A stretch of 36,106 nucleotides of DNA, from contig JBNGIQ010007776.1 in assembly GCA_049999765.1 (NCBI GenBank), positions 1 through 36,106 of the forward strand. Reading direction: 5' to 3'. This stretch comes from Phaeoceros laevis (lineage: Eukaryota > Anthocerotophyta > Anthocerotopsida > Notothyladales). The notes beneath the pieces are model-generated. The model worked only from the letters and a program-made list of their open reading frames with translations, was not told the origin of the DNA and made no database searches. Below, in pieces: positions 1-9,852 of the stretch. Every line of letters begins with the position of its first letter. The first letter of the stretch is position 1. Both the position numbers and the translations under genes were made by a program.

Positions 1-143
1 TGCTTTGGGTGAGTAGCCGTGCAGGCTATTGTTGTGGTGCTTTAAGACCAAATTTGGCACTCATGGCTGATGCATGCACGAGTTTGATGCTGAAACTTGG
101 TAAGATTGAGTTACATTGCTGAACATACTGGTTAGACATGCAG

Positions 144-712
144 GAGAACAGTTGGAGGTGTGAAAGTGGCAGACTTGCCTGGTATTGAAGCAATTGAACA
201 ACCTGGTGTGCACTCCTGCAGAAAAACCCTATCTTTCTTTACTTTTGAAAATTGACTTTGTGTGTCTCAAGCTACAACAATTTCTCTGTTGGCTTGTAAA
301 CAGGGATGAAAGATGGTCAAACCAAAATTGTACGTGAAGGGAACACACGTGTGGCGTACAGCTGGACGAGCAGAACTACACGTGGAATAAGGTCAGTGTC
401 ATGTGATATTGTCTGCCTTGCTGCTTGTGCTCCTTGTGATAAGAGTAATCAATGCACTCTAACCGTACAGATTGGAGAAGTTGTCGACGGACCATCTGAT
501 TCAGTGGATAAACGCACTCTCAATGGTGTGACATACGACTATGGTTAGGCGTAACTTGAATCTCAGGGCGAAGGTTATGAGCATGTTGGTTGCCCCATCT
601 AGGGCGTGGCAATCTACTCCCCAGGAAATTCTTATGCTGGTTGTCTTGTCAGTTTTTGATGTAGACATCGAAGATGGCATTCCTCCAAGAAAACTTGCAT
701 ATAACAAAGGAC
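144..712 (+). CDS. PLAA: PLAA/DOA1-like protein, four exons (partial)
   Basis: PLAA (yeast Doa1/Ufd3) is a WD40-PFU-PUL ubiquitin-binding cofactor of the Cdc48/p97 ATPase. Exons are inferred at 144-205, 304-391, 471-543 and 653-712, each with AG acceptor and GT donor and with matching phases across the introns. The first two read VADLPGIEAIEQPG then MKDGQTKIVREG, the linker after the WD40 propeller in plant homologues. The third reads IGEVVDGP and TLNGVTYDY, and the fourth VFDVDIEDGIPPRKLAYN, which is the start of the PFU ubiquitin-binding domain. The WD40 part lies upstream of the window; the rest of PFU and PUL is lost beyond the gap. In exon 304-391 the reading frame must shift by one base after AYSW (around 365) to give DEQNYTWNK and stay in phase with the next exon. 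That is either an assembly error or a real lesion. Family assignment is firm; functionality is not. Confidence 0.82.
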
Positions 713-824
713 GTGAGTGCTCCATAAGTTACTGAGTTCTGCTGAAGTTACTACGTGGCGCACTTCCCGCAGGACTCCTAGCAAGTCAAGTTGCCCTACG
801 CCAGAGTAGATCTCGAGGGCCAGG

Positions 825-850
825 TCAAGGCCCGTTTTCCCGGGCCTTGA
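825..850. repeat. Inverted repeat at gap edge
   Basis: A perfect 10-bp stem (TCAAGGCCCG / CGGGCCTTGA) with a 6-nt loop ends two bases before the assembly gap. It may have helped to stop the assembly. Confidence 0.7.
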
Positions 851-852
851 GC

Positions 853-952
853 NNNNNNNNNNNNNNNNNNNNNNNNNNNNNNNNNNNNNNNNNNNNNNNN
901 NNNNNNNNNNNNNNNNNNNNNNNNNNNNNNNNNNNNNNNNNNNNNNNNNNNN
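853..952. other. Assembly gap (100 N)
   Basis: Exactly 100 N, the usual placeholder for a gap of unknown length. Sequence on the two sides need not be adjacent in the genome. Confidence 0.99.
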
Positions 953-1321
953 GCGTTCTAGCATGAGTCAAAACTTTTGCATATTATATATATATTTAAA
1001 TAATTAATTGTAATATCGTAAATCTTAAATTCTCATATATTGGAGTCAAAAATATATTGTGTAATTACAAAATAGCAAATTCTCTTTATCATCGGCGTAC
1101 GTCATAAAGTGAAGTCAAACAACCCCGTGTATTACAAAGTGAAGTCAAAAGCTCATAAAGTGAAGTCAAGTCTTAAAGTGAAGTCAAACAACCCCGTATA
1201 TTACAAAGCTCTAATCCAGGCTAACTCTACCTTATTTTTGCATTGTTAGACGCTTTCTTAACATTGTTTCACGGCCCCAAAATCCATAAATCGATATAAA
1301 ATCCATAATTAGCCAAAGTCA
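953..1321. other. AT-rich spacer, no gene seen
   Basis: AT-rich DNA between the gap and the LINE. It could be intron of the PLAA gene. Apart from the short direct repeats at 1106-1197 I see no feature in it. Confidence 0.5.
1106..1197. repeat. Short direct repeats (AAAGTGAAGTCAA x4)
   Basis: The 13-mer AAAGTGAAGTCAA begins at 1106, 1136, 1157 and 1175. At the first and last positions it is followed by ACAACCCCGT, giving a longer 23-bp repeat. Spacing is irregular (30, 21, 18 bp), so this is not a simple microsatellite. Confidence 0.85.
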
Positions 1322-1394
1322 TGTTATATATAGGCTCACCTCAGCGACACGCGCTTGTCTGCGACCTCGAGCTCCTCGCGCAGACAGGGCAACT

Positions 1395-3128
1395 ATGCCA
1401 CCAGGGAAGAAACCTAAGGCAACGCCACCGACCAGGGTAAATCCGGCGCGGGAAAGCAAGGTCTCAAGGAGGGCGCAGTATGTGGAGGTCACATCTCAAC
1501 AGTCGTCGCAGAACATCCCTGCCCTGCCCTGCCGACAAACGTAGAGCAGTCGGACGAGGAGCAAAGCCCGATGGCACCATCACCAAGGGGGGAAGACAAG
1601 GAGACAACAGTGATTGGGGCGCACCAACCGGGCAAGAAGCTGAAGGATCGATCTCTCAAGGCTATGATGACCCCTTCGACGGCGCCAGCTATGGTGGTGC
1701 CGGCTATCACACCCAAAATGAGGGCAGACGTGCAACTTCAAATGTATTTTCATCTGCAGGCTGAGGTGTTAAGTTTGGCCAATCAGTCCACCAAAATGCA
1801 AGCAGACTTCCTCAAACTGCAAACGGACCTTCTCAGTCTCACCGATCAAGGTCACAATCCCTCCATATTCCCGTTTCGTTTTCTTCTAATCGGATGGCCA
1901 TCTTTCTGACCGAGTTCCTCTTTTTTATCTATCTGTGTGCAGTAAAGAAGTTTACACAAGCAAGAACGTCCCCCCAACAACAAGCATCCAGGCAGTCCAG
2001 GGACAATCGAGAACTTCAAGAGCTTACAGTCATGAAGGGGAGGATTGACTACAAACTCGCAGCAGTCAAAGAGAGATCAGGAAAACCTCCAGCAGCTCGG
2101 GAACTTCTTCCAGCGTTTGGAACGCACCCTGCCTCGAGTACCCACAAACCATGGCCCAGGGTGTCATTATCTACATCGCACATGGGCTGTGACGGTATAT
2201 CAGGCGGGTCACCTACCGGCGGAGGCAACTAGACCAGGCCTATGACGGCAAATACGGTGGCCCTTCGTTTCCTAAAACAGAGGAGAGGCATCAGCACAAG
2301 AGGCCACATACGGAGGAATGTCCACACTTAGGGCAGTCCACTCAGGGAAACGATGAGCACATCTCGTCTCAGTGGCAAGGCAGCCAGTCAAGGATGGATG
2401 ACCAGTCCAGGAGAACACAGGGCCTCTGTACGCCGTCTACTTCACAGTTACAAGGGCAGGATCGTGGTTCATTACCAATTATCTCTTTTGGGATGCAGCA
2501 ACATGAATTTGGAGGGCTCTGGGCACGAGATGAGGACAGACAGGAGTGGTCCTCATTTCCACAAGGCCAAAATGGAACCATCCCGGTCCATTATGGGGAC
2601 AAAGATTCTTCACCACAGCTCAACGTCCGCATTTCTGGTGTTCCAGAGATGGAAGACGAAGATGACGACCGCTCCATCATCTTCAATAGGATATCATCAT
2701 GGCTCTGGAAGCACTTCCAGATACCCATTTCTGCCTTTTCGCAGATCTGCAGGATTCCATACTACCGACAGGCCTATAAACCTCACCATCGAGATTCGCT
2801 TTTTAGCTCACCGATGGTTCGTCTAAGAGTGTTAATTCTCAAATGTCATCGACTGGACGACAAGATGCGCATACTCAAGCTGGCCCCGTTCATTCAGGAA
2901 AAAGTGCATGGCTGGAAGCTTCGAGGACAGGAGTCCGATGACCATGCAAATTCAGCTGATGGTCTGTTAACAACGATCACGAGCTCAGTGCCTCACCTAT
3001 GGCCTCGCAGTACAGAATGCTCAATACCCCACTCCGGGGGCGGGCTCCGGCAGGGTCAACCCAAGATCCCTCTTTCTGATAGAGGATGGGCGGAGCCTGG
3101 CCGGCTCTTCCCGACACACAAGACTTAG
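1395..3128 (+). pseudogene. LINE ORF1 (RNA-binding, RRM-like), decayed
   Basis: ORF1 proteins of L1-like LINEs bind element RNA and form the ribonucleoprotein. The likely start is the ATG at 1395 (MPPGKKPKATPP), about 65 bases after a TATATATA stretch. The frame shifts near 1520 inside a CCCTG repeat, and the following segment (1571-1850) ends in a leucine-rich heptad region that looks like a coiled coil. After further frame changes, 2394-2860 reads NVRISGVPE ... CRIPYY ... LRVLILKCHRLDDKMRIL, matching the RRM-like core of plant L1 ORF1 proteins (transposase_22 type). The product cannot be intact. I recognise the RRM part better than the N-terminal part. Confidence 0.65.
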
Positions 3129-3866
3129 TGATCACGGCATGGAACATAAAAGGTTTCTCAGAGGAGAAATTCGTAGCTCTCAGCAGCCTCGTTCCGAATT
3201 GGGACATCGTGGCTATCTCCGAAACGGCAGAAACAGGCTATAGTCAAATATCGGAACCTCCTGGAACCTTCTCCTTTGGATTTTTTGCTTTCACCCAGCA
3301 TCTTCAGGAAGATGCACCCATGGGAAGCATTGGAGGTATCCGGGTATTCTGTAAAATGCATCTAAAAGAGGCTGTGTTCTTGGAGAAATTGGCCCCCCTT
3401 GAGCAGTACGTATGGCTTCGTATCAAGATTGAGGCTGAACCCACCTATATTGCTTTCACATATTTTCCTACGCAGTCAAGTAAGATGCTGACCACGCTTG
3501 GGAGACCAGTAGACCATATTTTTGATAATTTCCCTGTGGATGCTTCCAATCTTAAAGGCAGGGGACGGATCTTAGCTATCGGGGATATGAATACCAGGAT
3601 AAAGGCCCTGCAAATCCAGACTTCCCATTCTGACTGGATCCGGTTCCAGCGCCAGACCCTGGATATTAATATTATTATTAAAACTCCAGTTGTGGCGGAG
3701 AGGTTTCTTCAGGTTATGGGGGAGCTTCAACTCCTCATTTGTAATGGAATGGGGATCTGTTCGGGGACACAAGGATTTACCTTCAGGTCCGGAAATGGCG
3801 GAAGGAGCACTATTGACTTTTTATGTATGGAATTACATCAAGTCCATACCAGGGGAACTTAGGATC
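3125..3866 (+). pseudogene. LINE ORF2 5' part: APE-type endonuclease
   Basis: The endonuclease nicks target DNA for target-primed reverse transcription. Visible motifs are ITAWNIKGF (Asn of the first motif), IVAISET (catalytic Glu), AIGDMNTR (Asp/Asn motif) and STIDFLCM (Asp before the final His). The coding frame moves by one base after STIDFLCM into the frame reading SIPGELRI, then stops at the gypsy insertion at 3867. The missing SDH motif is found at the start of the 3' half, just after 20066. The domain is recognised with confidence; it is broken by insertion and frameshift. Confidence 0.88.
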
Positions 3867-4205
3867 TGTCATGCGGCATTCGGCTTTTATCTATATGTAA
3901 TTTGACTTTATGGAATTTCTATTGACATATTTATTTCATGTTGAAATAAGTTATGCTCAATGAGTGTAGGGATAAGGTTTAAGTGGAGTGTGAGTCGTGT
4001 GCTGTATTGCACACGACATTGACTATAGAAGGCTTGGAAGTCCTGTAATGAGTGGACTTTTTGTTTGTTGCACTTGCTTATGATGCAAGACGGCTATGTC
4101 CGTGAAGCACTCAATGTGTGCCAAATCTAAGTCCCAGTGTGTGCGGACGACGGTATAGCCTCAGACTTGCAAGTTGGTGTGTGTGTTGTGTGATTGTCTT
4201 TCACA
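3867..4205 (+). repeat. Gypsy 5' LTR, lacking its first ~88 bp
   Basis: This matches 19638-19975 over its whole length with about ten mismatches. It ends TTTCACA, complementary to the TGTGA at the start of the full LTR. It begins at TGTCATGCGG, an internal LTR position, so the true LTR start is missing here. A primer-binding site of the common initiator-Met type is not visible after 4205. Confidence 0.88.
3994..4017. repeat. LTR hairpin (9-bp stem)
   Basis: GTCGTGTGC and GCACACGAC form a perfect 9-bp stem around TGTATT. The same hairpin is kept unchanged in the right LTR at 19765-19788. It may act in the transcript (R region, 3' end formation), but this is inference. Confidence 0.8.
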
Positions 4206-5577
4206 AACAAAAAGTCCAAAATTGTTGTGGAGTGCTATTGATCACGGTGCTTCATGACAGTCTCGGTTGGTGACCATACTGTGGGACAATTGTAGAGAGT
4301 GTCCAAACCGTGTGGTGGTAGGACAGTAGCGGTACAGCCGCAAGTTAGCCGCAAGTAGAAGGGCAAGAGTGGGGTTTGCAGGAAAGCAGTTGACGGAATC
4401 TGCTGGCTTGTGAATGCTAACAGTTGTGGGGCAAGGAAAGCACCTGACTTGCAGCTGTTAGAGGGGTAGTGCAAGCTAAGAGGGAAGGCGTTTCACCCAG
4501 TTGCAGGCTGCTACAGCAGGTTCTATCAAAGTGCTGCTGGAAAGGCAAAATTCTCAGCTGGTGTGAAAGCTATGACCTGGACAGGCGTTGGAGGGTTGAT
4601 TCATGGAGCAAAGAGGCGTTGCTAGGAGGTGTGCTAAGCTACCTGATGTGCCACATTTAGCAGGAAGCAAATCATATCTCATTTCTATCCAGAAAGAGGG
4701 ATTTCCAAGGAAATCTGGTTGCAAGAGGCAAGTGGGGACAAGATAGGTCACAAGGGGAGGCGCACCATCACTATTGGCAAGGAGAAGGAGCCCCCACATG
4801 CTGTTGCAAGCCTAGGAGTTGTGAAAGGGGTAGTTTTCCCATGAATCCATACAAGCAAGGGTTTGAAACCCACAAAATCGTGGCAGCCATGTCAAATTCA
4901 GGTTGCAGGAGAGCTTTTAGCTAGGAGGCAACCTCGCCAGAAGAAGCGCCACAGATGATTTGCTTGGGAGGTGTGCATCAAGCACACAAGATTTGCAGAG
5001 ATGGCTCAATTGTGGAAAGATTTGAAGGAAGGAGCTTGAATGTGGAGGCGTGAGCGTGAAGGAGAAGCGTGACTTGAGTTTGGTGAACGTTTCGCCAAAC
5101 TTAACTTCATTTTTTTTAACGGCTAATTGTGGCTATATTCTTGCATAGTTTCAAGCACTGCTTATGAGGCTGTGTGCCGGTGCTGACTGGCAAGGGTTCA
5201 TGGCACATTTTGCATGTGACGAGCTGCTGGAGAGTGTTGAGGTGTTGAGGTGTTGATTAGCAGGTAGTGACCAACACCAAGCAACTGGAAGGTACATTTT
5301 CTGCTGGATTTCATATCGTCAGAATTGCTGATGACATGGATCGTGAGGATTATATTGCAAGGCAAGTGTATAGCAGTTTCACTGTGGCTGAGTTAGCATA
5401 GATGGTGAACTGGTCTTGTGAGGAAATTTGGGTGAATTTCTGGACCGAGATAGTGGATATTTTATTATGGTTAGCAGGCTGGATTGTAAGCACTGGTCGA
5501 GAATTTGATGAGATTGATGCCGTGATGAGCCAACGCCAATAGGATTTCAGGAGTTAGGCAGTTTTCTGTCTGAATGC
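4206..5577 (+). other. Gypsy untranslated leader, no gene seen
   Basis: About 1.4 kb between the LTR and the gag start. It has only short random reading frames. It contains purine-rich stretches and a small tandem repeat (GAGGTGTT) near 5238-5256. Long leaders are known in some plant gypsy elements; packaging or promoter signals could lie here but I cannot point to one. Confidence 0.55.
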
Positions 5578-5649
5578 ATGGTTCTCACTAGATCAGGAGC
5601 ATGCTAGCCATCACCAGAGGTAACTTATCGGCGGATTGTCACTCCAACT
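5578..5649 (+). pseudogene. Gypsy gag, first 24 codons
   Basis: The ATG at 5578 opens a frame reading MVLTRSGAC, resembling the TRSG-type start of many Ty3/gypsy gag proteins. It has a TAG at 5605 and goes on as PSPEVTYRRIVTPT up to the copia insertion. If the copia element and one CAACT copy are removed, the frame runs directly into THTYQRHSSRGRN at 12523. This start was chosen because no other in-frame ATG lies nearby and the frame match across the insertion is exact. Confidence 0.75.
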
Positions 5650-5903
5650 TATTGGGGTTAGGGTTAGGTTTAGGACATCGTTTCATATTCAACCCATACT
5701 TAATTAATAGCTATGGTCACTTCGACTATAGTTAAGTAGATTGTAGTTAGGTAGTTATTAGTTGAATAACTACCTACACAAAGACATCAACGGCCACCTT
5801 CGTGTGGCTATGTAAGACACATTCACGTGACACCATCTAATTCATTCTATTCTACAACTTTGTGTCTCTCTCGCGCTCGCACGTTCAATCTTGAATTACA
5901 GCA
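5650..5903 (+). repeat. Copia 5' LTR
   Basis: Begins TATTGGGG (a variant of the usual TG start) and ends ATTACAGCA, immediately before the primer-binding site. The first 30 bases include GGGTTAGGGTTAGG, which resembles a telomere repeat. It matches 12265-12517. Confidence 0.93.
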
Positions 5904-5914
5904 TGGTATCAGAG
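5904..5914 (+). promoter_or_regulatory. Copia primer-binding site (tRNA-iMet)
   Basis: TGGTATCAGAG directly follows the LTR end. This is the classical complement of the 3' end of plant initiator methionine tRNA, used to prime minus-strand DNA synthesis. Confidence 0.93.
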
Positions 5915-5930
5915 TAGATGACGGCACAAT

Positions 5931-6906
5931 GCCTGAATTTGTTCTTGATGCTATGGACGTCTATGCGATGCATGGTATAGATCAAAGCACCGCCACAGGA
6001 CGTCTAGGCTACCTTCTCACGTTGGTGCATCCAAATTTGGCGTACACTCTCCTGCAATCACACGCACGGGGCGATCCATCAGTCGTAGAGAACATCAACA
6101 CCTGGCTGCTATGCCAACAGGATTATACACCAGCGCCAGTATGCACCTTTAGGATGCGGAGGAGGCTGCGCCTTGCATGGAGACGTGTCGTGCGATCTTG
6201 ACCTGTGAAGCGGGAGCTATAGGAGGGCATTAGTGGCAATCTTTGGTACAAATCTTTCAAGGAGCACTCGGAGCACTTACTATGGAGGACGTACTTGTCC
6301 TCCAGCCGCGTGCCGCTGAATCTTGATAAAATGGACCAGCGTGGACGCGCCTTTCAACGACTGCCTACAAACCAGCAAAACGCATTGTTCCAGCGACCTT
6401 ATCACAGAGGACGAGGGCGGCATTCTCTACCCCGTGACTCCCTGTTTGGTCACTTGAATCAGTGTGCATCATAAGGGCAGTACCGCGACGCTCAATCCAG
6501 TTGTGCTACTCCATCAAGAAGTCAAGCCAGGCGGGCATGTCGGCAATCTGAGTGGCGTCCTTCTTTGGAAAGATACCAAGCCTGCAGCCGCTCTCTCAAT
6601 CAGCATTCTGCTTGCGATCAAGTGCTGGAAAGCGTGAAAGAGCTTTCACAGTTGTTGTTAGACTTCACTACTACGACGTTGAAGAGATCCCAACAATTGT
6701 CAGACACGTTAGAGCACTTATGCACGAGAATAGACCAAGTTGACTCTCACCACTGCAGCCTCGATTTGAGGTTGCTTGTCTGCTTGCAGAATCAGCACAC
6801 TAACTACCTAAACCACGGCATACAACCTGTAGCAGGTACTAAGGCAGTTGGAATATGTTTGAACTGTGCTCCTGAACCTGCAAGAGACAGCGCATCTGAA
6901 GCATGA
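5931..6906 (+). pseudogene. Extra reading frame in copia leader, unknown
   Basis: A leader of about 1.1 kb separates the primer-binding site from gag, longer than in ordinary copia elements. An ATG at 5931 starts a 90-codon frame (MPEFVLDAMDVYAMHGIDQS) that ends at 6201. A second frame runs from the ATG at 6331 to 6906 with a single TAA at 6472. It has an Arg/Gln-rich part (YHRGRGRHSLPRD) and a leucine-heptad part (VLESVKELSQLLLDF and on) that could be a coiled coil. This second frame is the same as that of gag. I do not recognise either segment. It may be a captured gene, an extended gag N-terminus or simple leader sequence. Confidence 0.4.
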
Positions 6907-7002
6907 AGATGCGTTATGAACGACGACGGTGACTGGGACATCTTTTTTTTTGGCCAGTCATTAGAAGTCGACGCCTTATACACACGTTCATCATTCTTCA
7001 AT

Positions 7003-7855
7003 ATGTCGGGAGATGATGACGGTGGTGGTGGCGGTGGTGGAGGCGGTCGCTCAGAAAGAAAGGACCCCACTTCACCAACATTGAAAATTGAGTTCAAAGA
7101 AAAAGATAGGCTTACAAATGGATCCAACTATGATGTCTGGGCGCTCCGGATGAGGGAAGTTCTTGTTGAAACATCATTGTGGGGGTACGTTTGTGGCTCC
7201 ATCCTTCGGCCTACCAAATCACCTGCGGAGATTATAACATACGAAGGAAATCAGAGTACTCCTGCACAGCTGGCTTGGGACATTGTAGATGCGAGGGCGA
7301 TGACTGCAATACGCATTGGACTCACGGAGTCAATGGTGTTGAGTACATCCTCGGCTACTACGTCCAAGGAGATGTGGGAGCTTCTGGCCTTAGTATATCA
7401 TTCTAAGGACATGATGTCCCGAATGAATGCACATACGAAGTTTCATAATCTGAAAATGCAGGAAGGCCAACCTTTGGATCAATTTATTTCAATGTTTAGA
7501 ACTGCTCGCCTTCGCCTGGAACAAACAGGGAAGCCAGTCAGCGAGCAGGATGCATGCATGAGATTGCTTGCATCACTTCCTCCAAGTTATTCAAACTTTG
7601 TCACTAGTCAAAATGTGGTATTAAGACTTGCACAGCAGCTAGCATTGTTGACTGGACGTGCGGAGGAAGATTTCCAGACCTTGAGTATTAATGAGCTCGT
7701 AGGAGCATTGATGCAAGAGGAGGCCAGCAGAGCTGTCTCGAAAAGTACTAGGGGATAGGCCCTCTTTGCATCAGCACGGCAAAAGGGACCAAGGAAGCCC
7801 TTCAACAAGCCATATCAAGGAAAAGGAAAGGGAGCCCTCACCTGGTGATGCGTCC
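7003..7855 (+). pseudogene. Copia gag (UBN2-type), interrupted
   Basis: The capsid-like Gag packages element RNA. From MSGDDDGG at 7003 there is a nine-glycine run, then LTNGSNYDVWALRMREVL, the conserved start of the copia gag (DUF4219/UBN2) family. MWELLALVYHS, LPPSYSNFV and LMQEEASRA follow, all typical of this family. An upstream in-frame ATG at 6916 exists, but the acidic/glycine start at 7003 looks more natural. A TAG at 7756-7758 breaks the frame; the same frame continues as ALFASARQKGPRKPFNKPYQ, so the stop is probably a point mutation (TGG to TAG would do it). The frame is lost near 7845, just before the zinc knuckle. Confidence 0.9.
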
Positions 7856-9627
7856 TCCAGTAAGAAGAGACTAGGAAACTGTAACTGGTGTGGTCTGCCT
7901 AATCATTGGGAGCGTGACTGTCGAAAGAAGAAGAATAACGAGCTAAGGAGGGTACCAGCACCTGAAGTCAATACTGTCGCTAAGAAGGACAAGTCTTCCT
8001 CACCTTCTGTCTTGCTTGTACACACCACCAATAGTTTTGAGTCCACAGATGCTGTGTCCAAACCTCGAGTCACATTTCGTGCACTAACTGTGTGTCTAAC
8101 CACAACTGAAACACATCAGTCTTTTTGGTACGTCGACTTGGGAGCCACAGCACACATTTGCCATGACAGATCCGTGTTCACCGATTACGCTACACACACC
8201 ACTGGTCAAAATGTCATGTTAGGCGATGACAGTGAGCTCTCAATCAAAGGGGTAGGCACGGTACATTTACGTTTACAGAATGGGTGCACACTCGCACTTA
8301 CCAATGTTTGCACGTACCTACCATTACGAAGAACTTGCTTTCAGTTTCCCAACTCACTCAAAATCACAGTTTCGAAGTCGTCTTTCGAAGATCCGTGTGT
8401 TTAATCAAAGAGTCGGGGAAGATAGCCGCTTTGGGGAAGGTGGTGCACGACCTCTTTATGCTGAATGTCGCAAGTCTCCCTGCTCCATCTGCACAAGTTG
8501 CAGGGGTTAGTTCCCATGTTACGGATTCGGAGGTTACCAAAATATGGCATATGCGCCTTGGTCACCCCAATCCCAGGAAGCTTAAAGACATGGCGAAACA
8601 GGACTTATATGCTGATGGGCTGCCCTCAAACCTGAGCCCATTGCCCTTCTGTGAGGCCTGCGTCTATGGTAAACTACCAAGAGCAGCCTATCCTAAAGGA
8701 GGTGGCACCAGGGCCACATAATTACTTCAGCTTGTGCATTCTGATCTATGTGGGCCGGTATCTGCTCCCTCCTTTGGTGGCGGTCTGTATTTTCTCACCT
8801 TCATTGACGACTTCAGCAGATATTCACAAGTCTACATCCTCAAACATAAGAACGAGGCATTTCAGTGTTTCAAGGAATATCTGACCTTGGTGGAGAGGCA
8901 AACCGGTAAGAAGTTGCGCTGTCTGAGAACTGATAACGGAGGAGAATTCGACTCCAACGAATTTAATGCTTATTGCAAAAGTTTAGGCATCTCTCGTCAG
9001 TTCACAGTACCTTATAGTTCTTCCCAGAACGGTGTAGCTGAGCGTCGCAACAGATCTGCACAGAATGTAGCTAGGAGTATGATCAAGCAAGCTGGTTTAG
9101 CATTATCATACTGAGCAGAGGCTATTTCTACTGCTAATTACCTCTATAATAGATTGCCTGGCAAGTCTACAGAAGGAAAGACCCCTTATGAGCTTTGGTG
9201 TGGTAGAAAACCTACAGTGCAGCATCTTCGTGTGTTTGGCTCACTTGCTTATGCCCATGTACCCAAGGAGCGGCGCCTGCACATGAAACTCTCTAACAGA
9301 GCGGTCAAAATGGTGTTTATAGGCTATACCGATGGTGTGAAGGCGTATAAACTCTTTGACCCCAGCACAAGACGTGTGCAGCATGCCAGAACAGTCATTT
9401 TCGATGAAGCATCCTTACTTGGGGCGAAGCCTTCTTCTGCTCACCCTTCTGACGCCGGGGATGATGTTCCTGGCGAGCTGGCCATTTTTGATTTGTCTCC
9501 CAATAGCATTCCGCAGCCATCTGAGCTTGTGGACCCTTCCTGTGAAGAGGAGGAAATATTAGTGCATGATGATAACATGGAGGCATCCAAGGAAGGTCAC
9601 AGTAACGCCGAGGATGTAGAGGACTAA
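7840..9627 (+). pseudogene. Copia zinc knuckle, protease, integrase
   Basis: The CCHC knuckle CNWCGLPNHWERDC lies at about 7882-7922. The protease site reads WYVDLGATAHICH (DLG codons at 8135-8143) where the family has DSG; Ser to Leu needs one C-to-T change and should kill the protease. A frameshift near 8305 returns to the gag frame, which gives NLLSVSQL, the GAG-pre-integrase motif WHMRLGHPNPRKL, and the integrase core with HSDLCGP, RTDNGGEF and GVAERRNR supplying the D, D and E. Stops occur at about 8720 (TAA) and 9112-9114 (TGA in SY*AEAISTANYLYNR, normally Trp). The integrase ends with GYTDGVKAYKLFDP and an acidic linker to a TAA at 9627. Confidence 0.92.
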
Positions 9628-9852
9628 GCTGCTGCACCAGAAGAGTTAGTCGAGGATGCACCAGAAGTTATGCAAGTTGATGAAATGCATGAACCTGATT
9701 TGTTGGAGCCCCCAGCTGCACCACCTGCATCAACTCGACCTACACGTACTCGCACTGCCCCAGCCTACTTCAATCCGAGCGACTGGACTAGCAGGCACAG
9801 TCATACTAACTAGAACACTGGGCATGCTACGACATCTTCCCATGTTGAGCAA

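Noticed and set aside
1106-1197. CRISPR-like array from the AAAGTGAAGTCAA repeats
   Set aside because: Repeats are 13-23 bp, unevenly spaced, with no spacers of constant length; the setting is eukaryotic.
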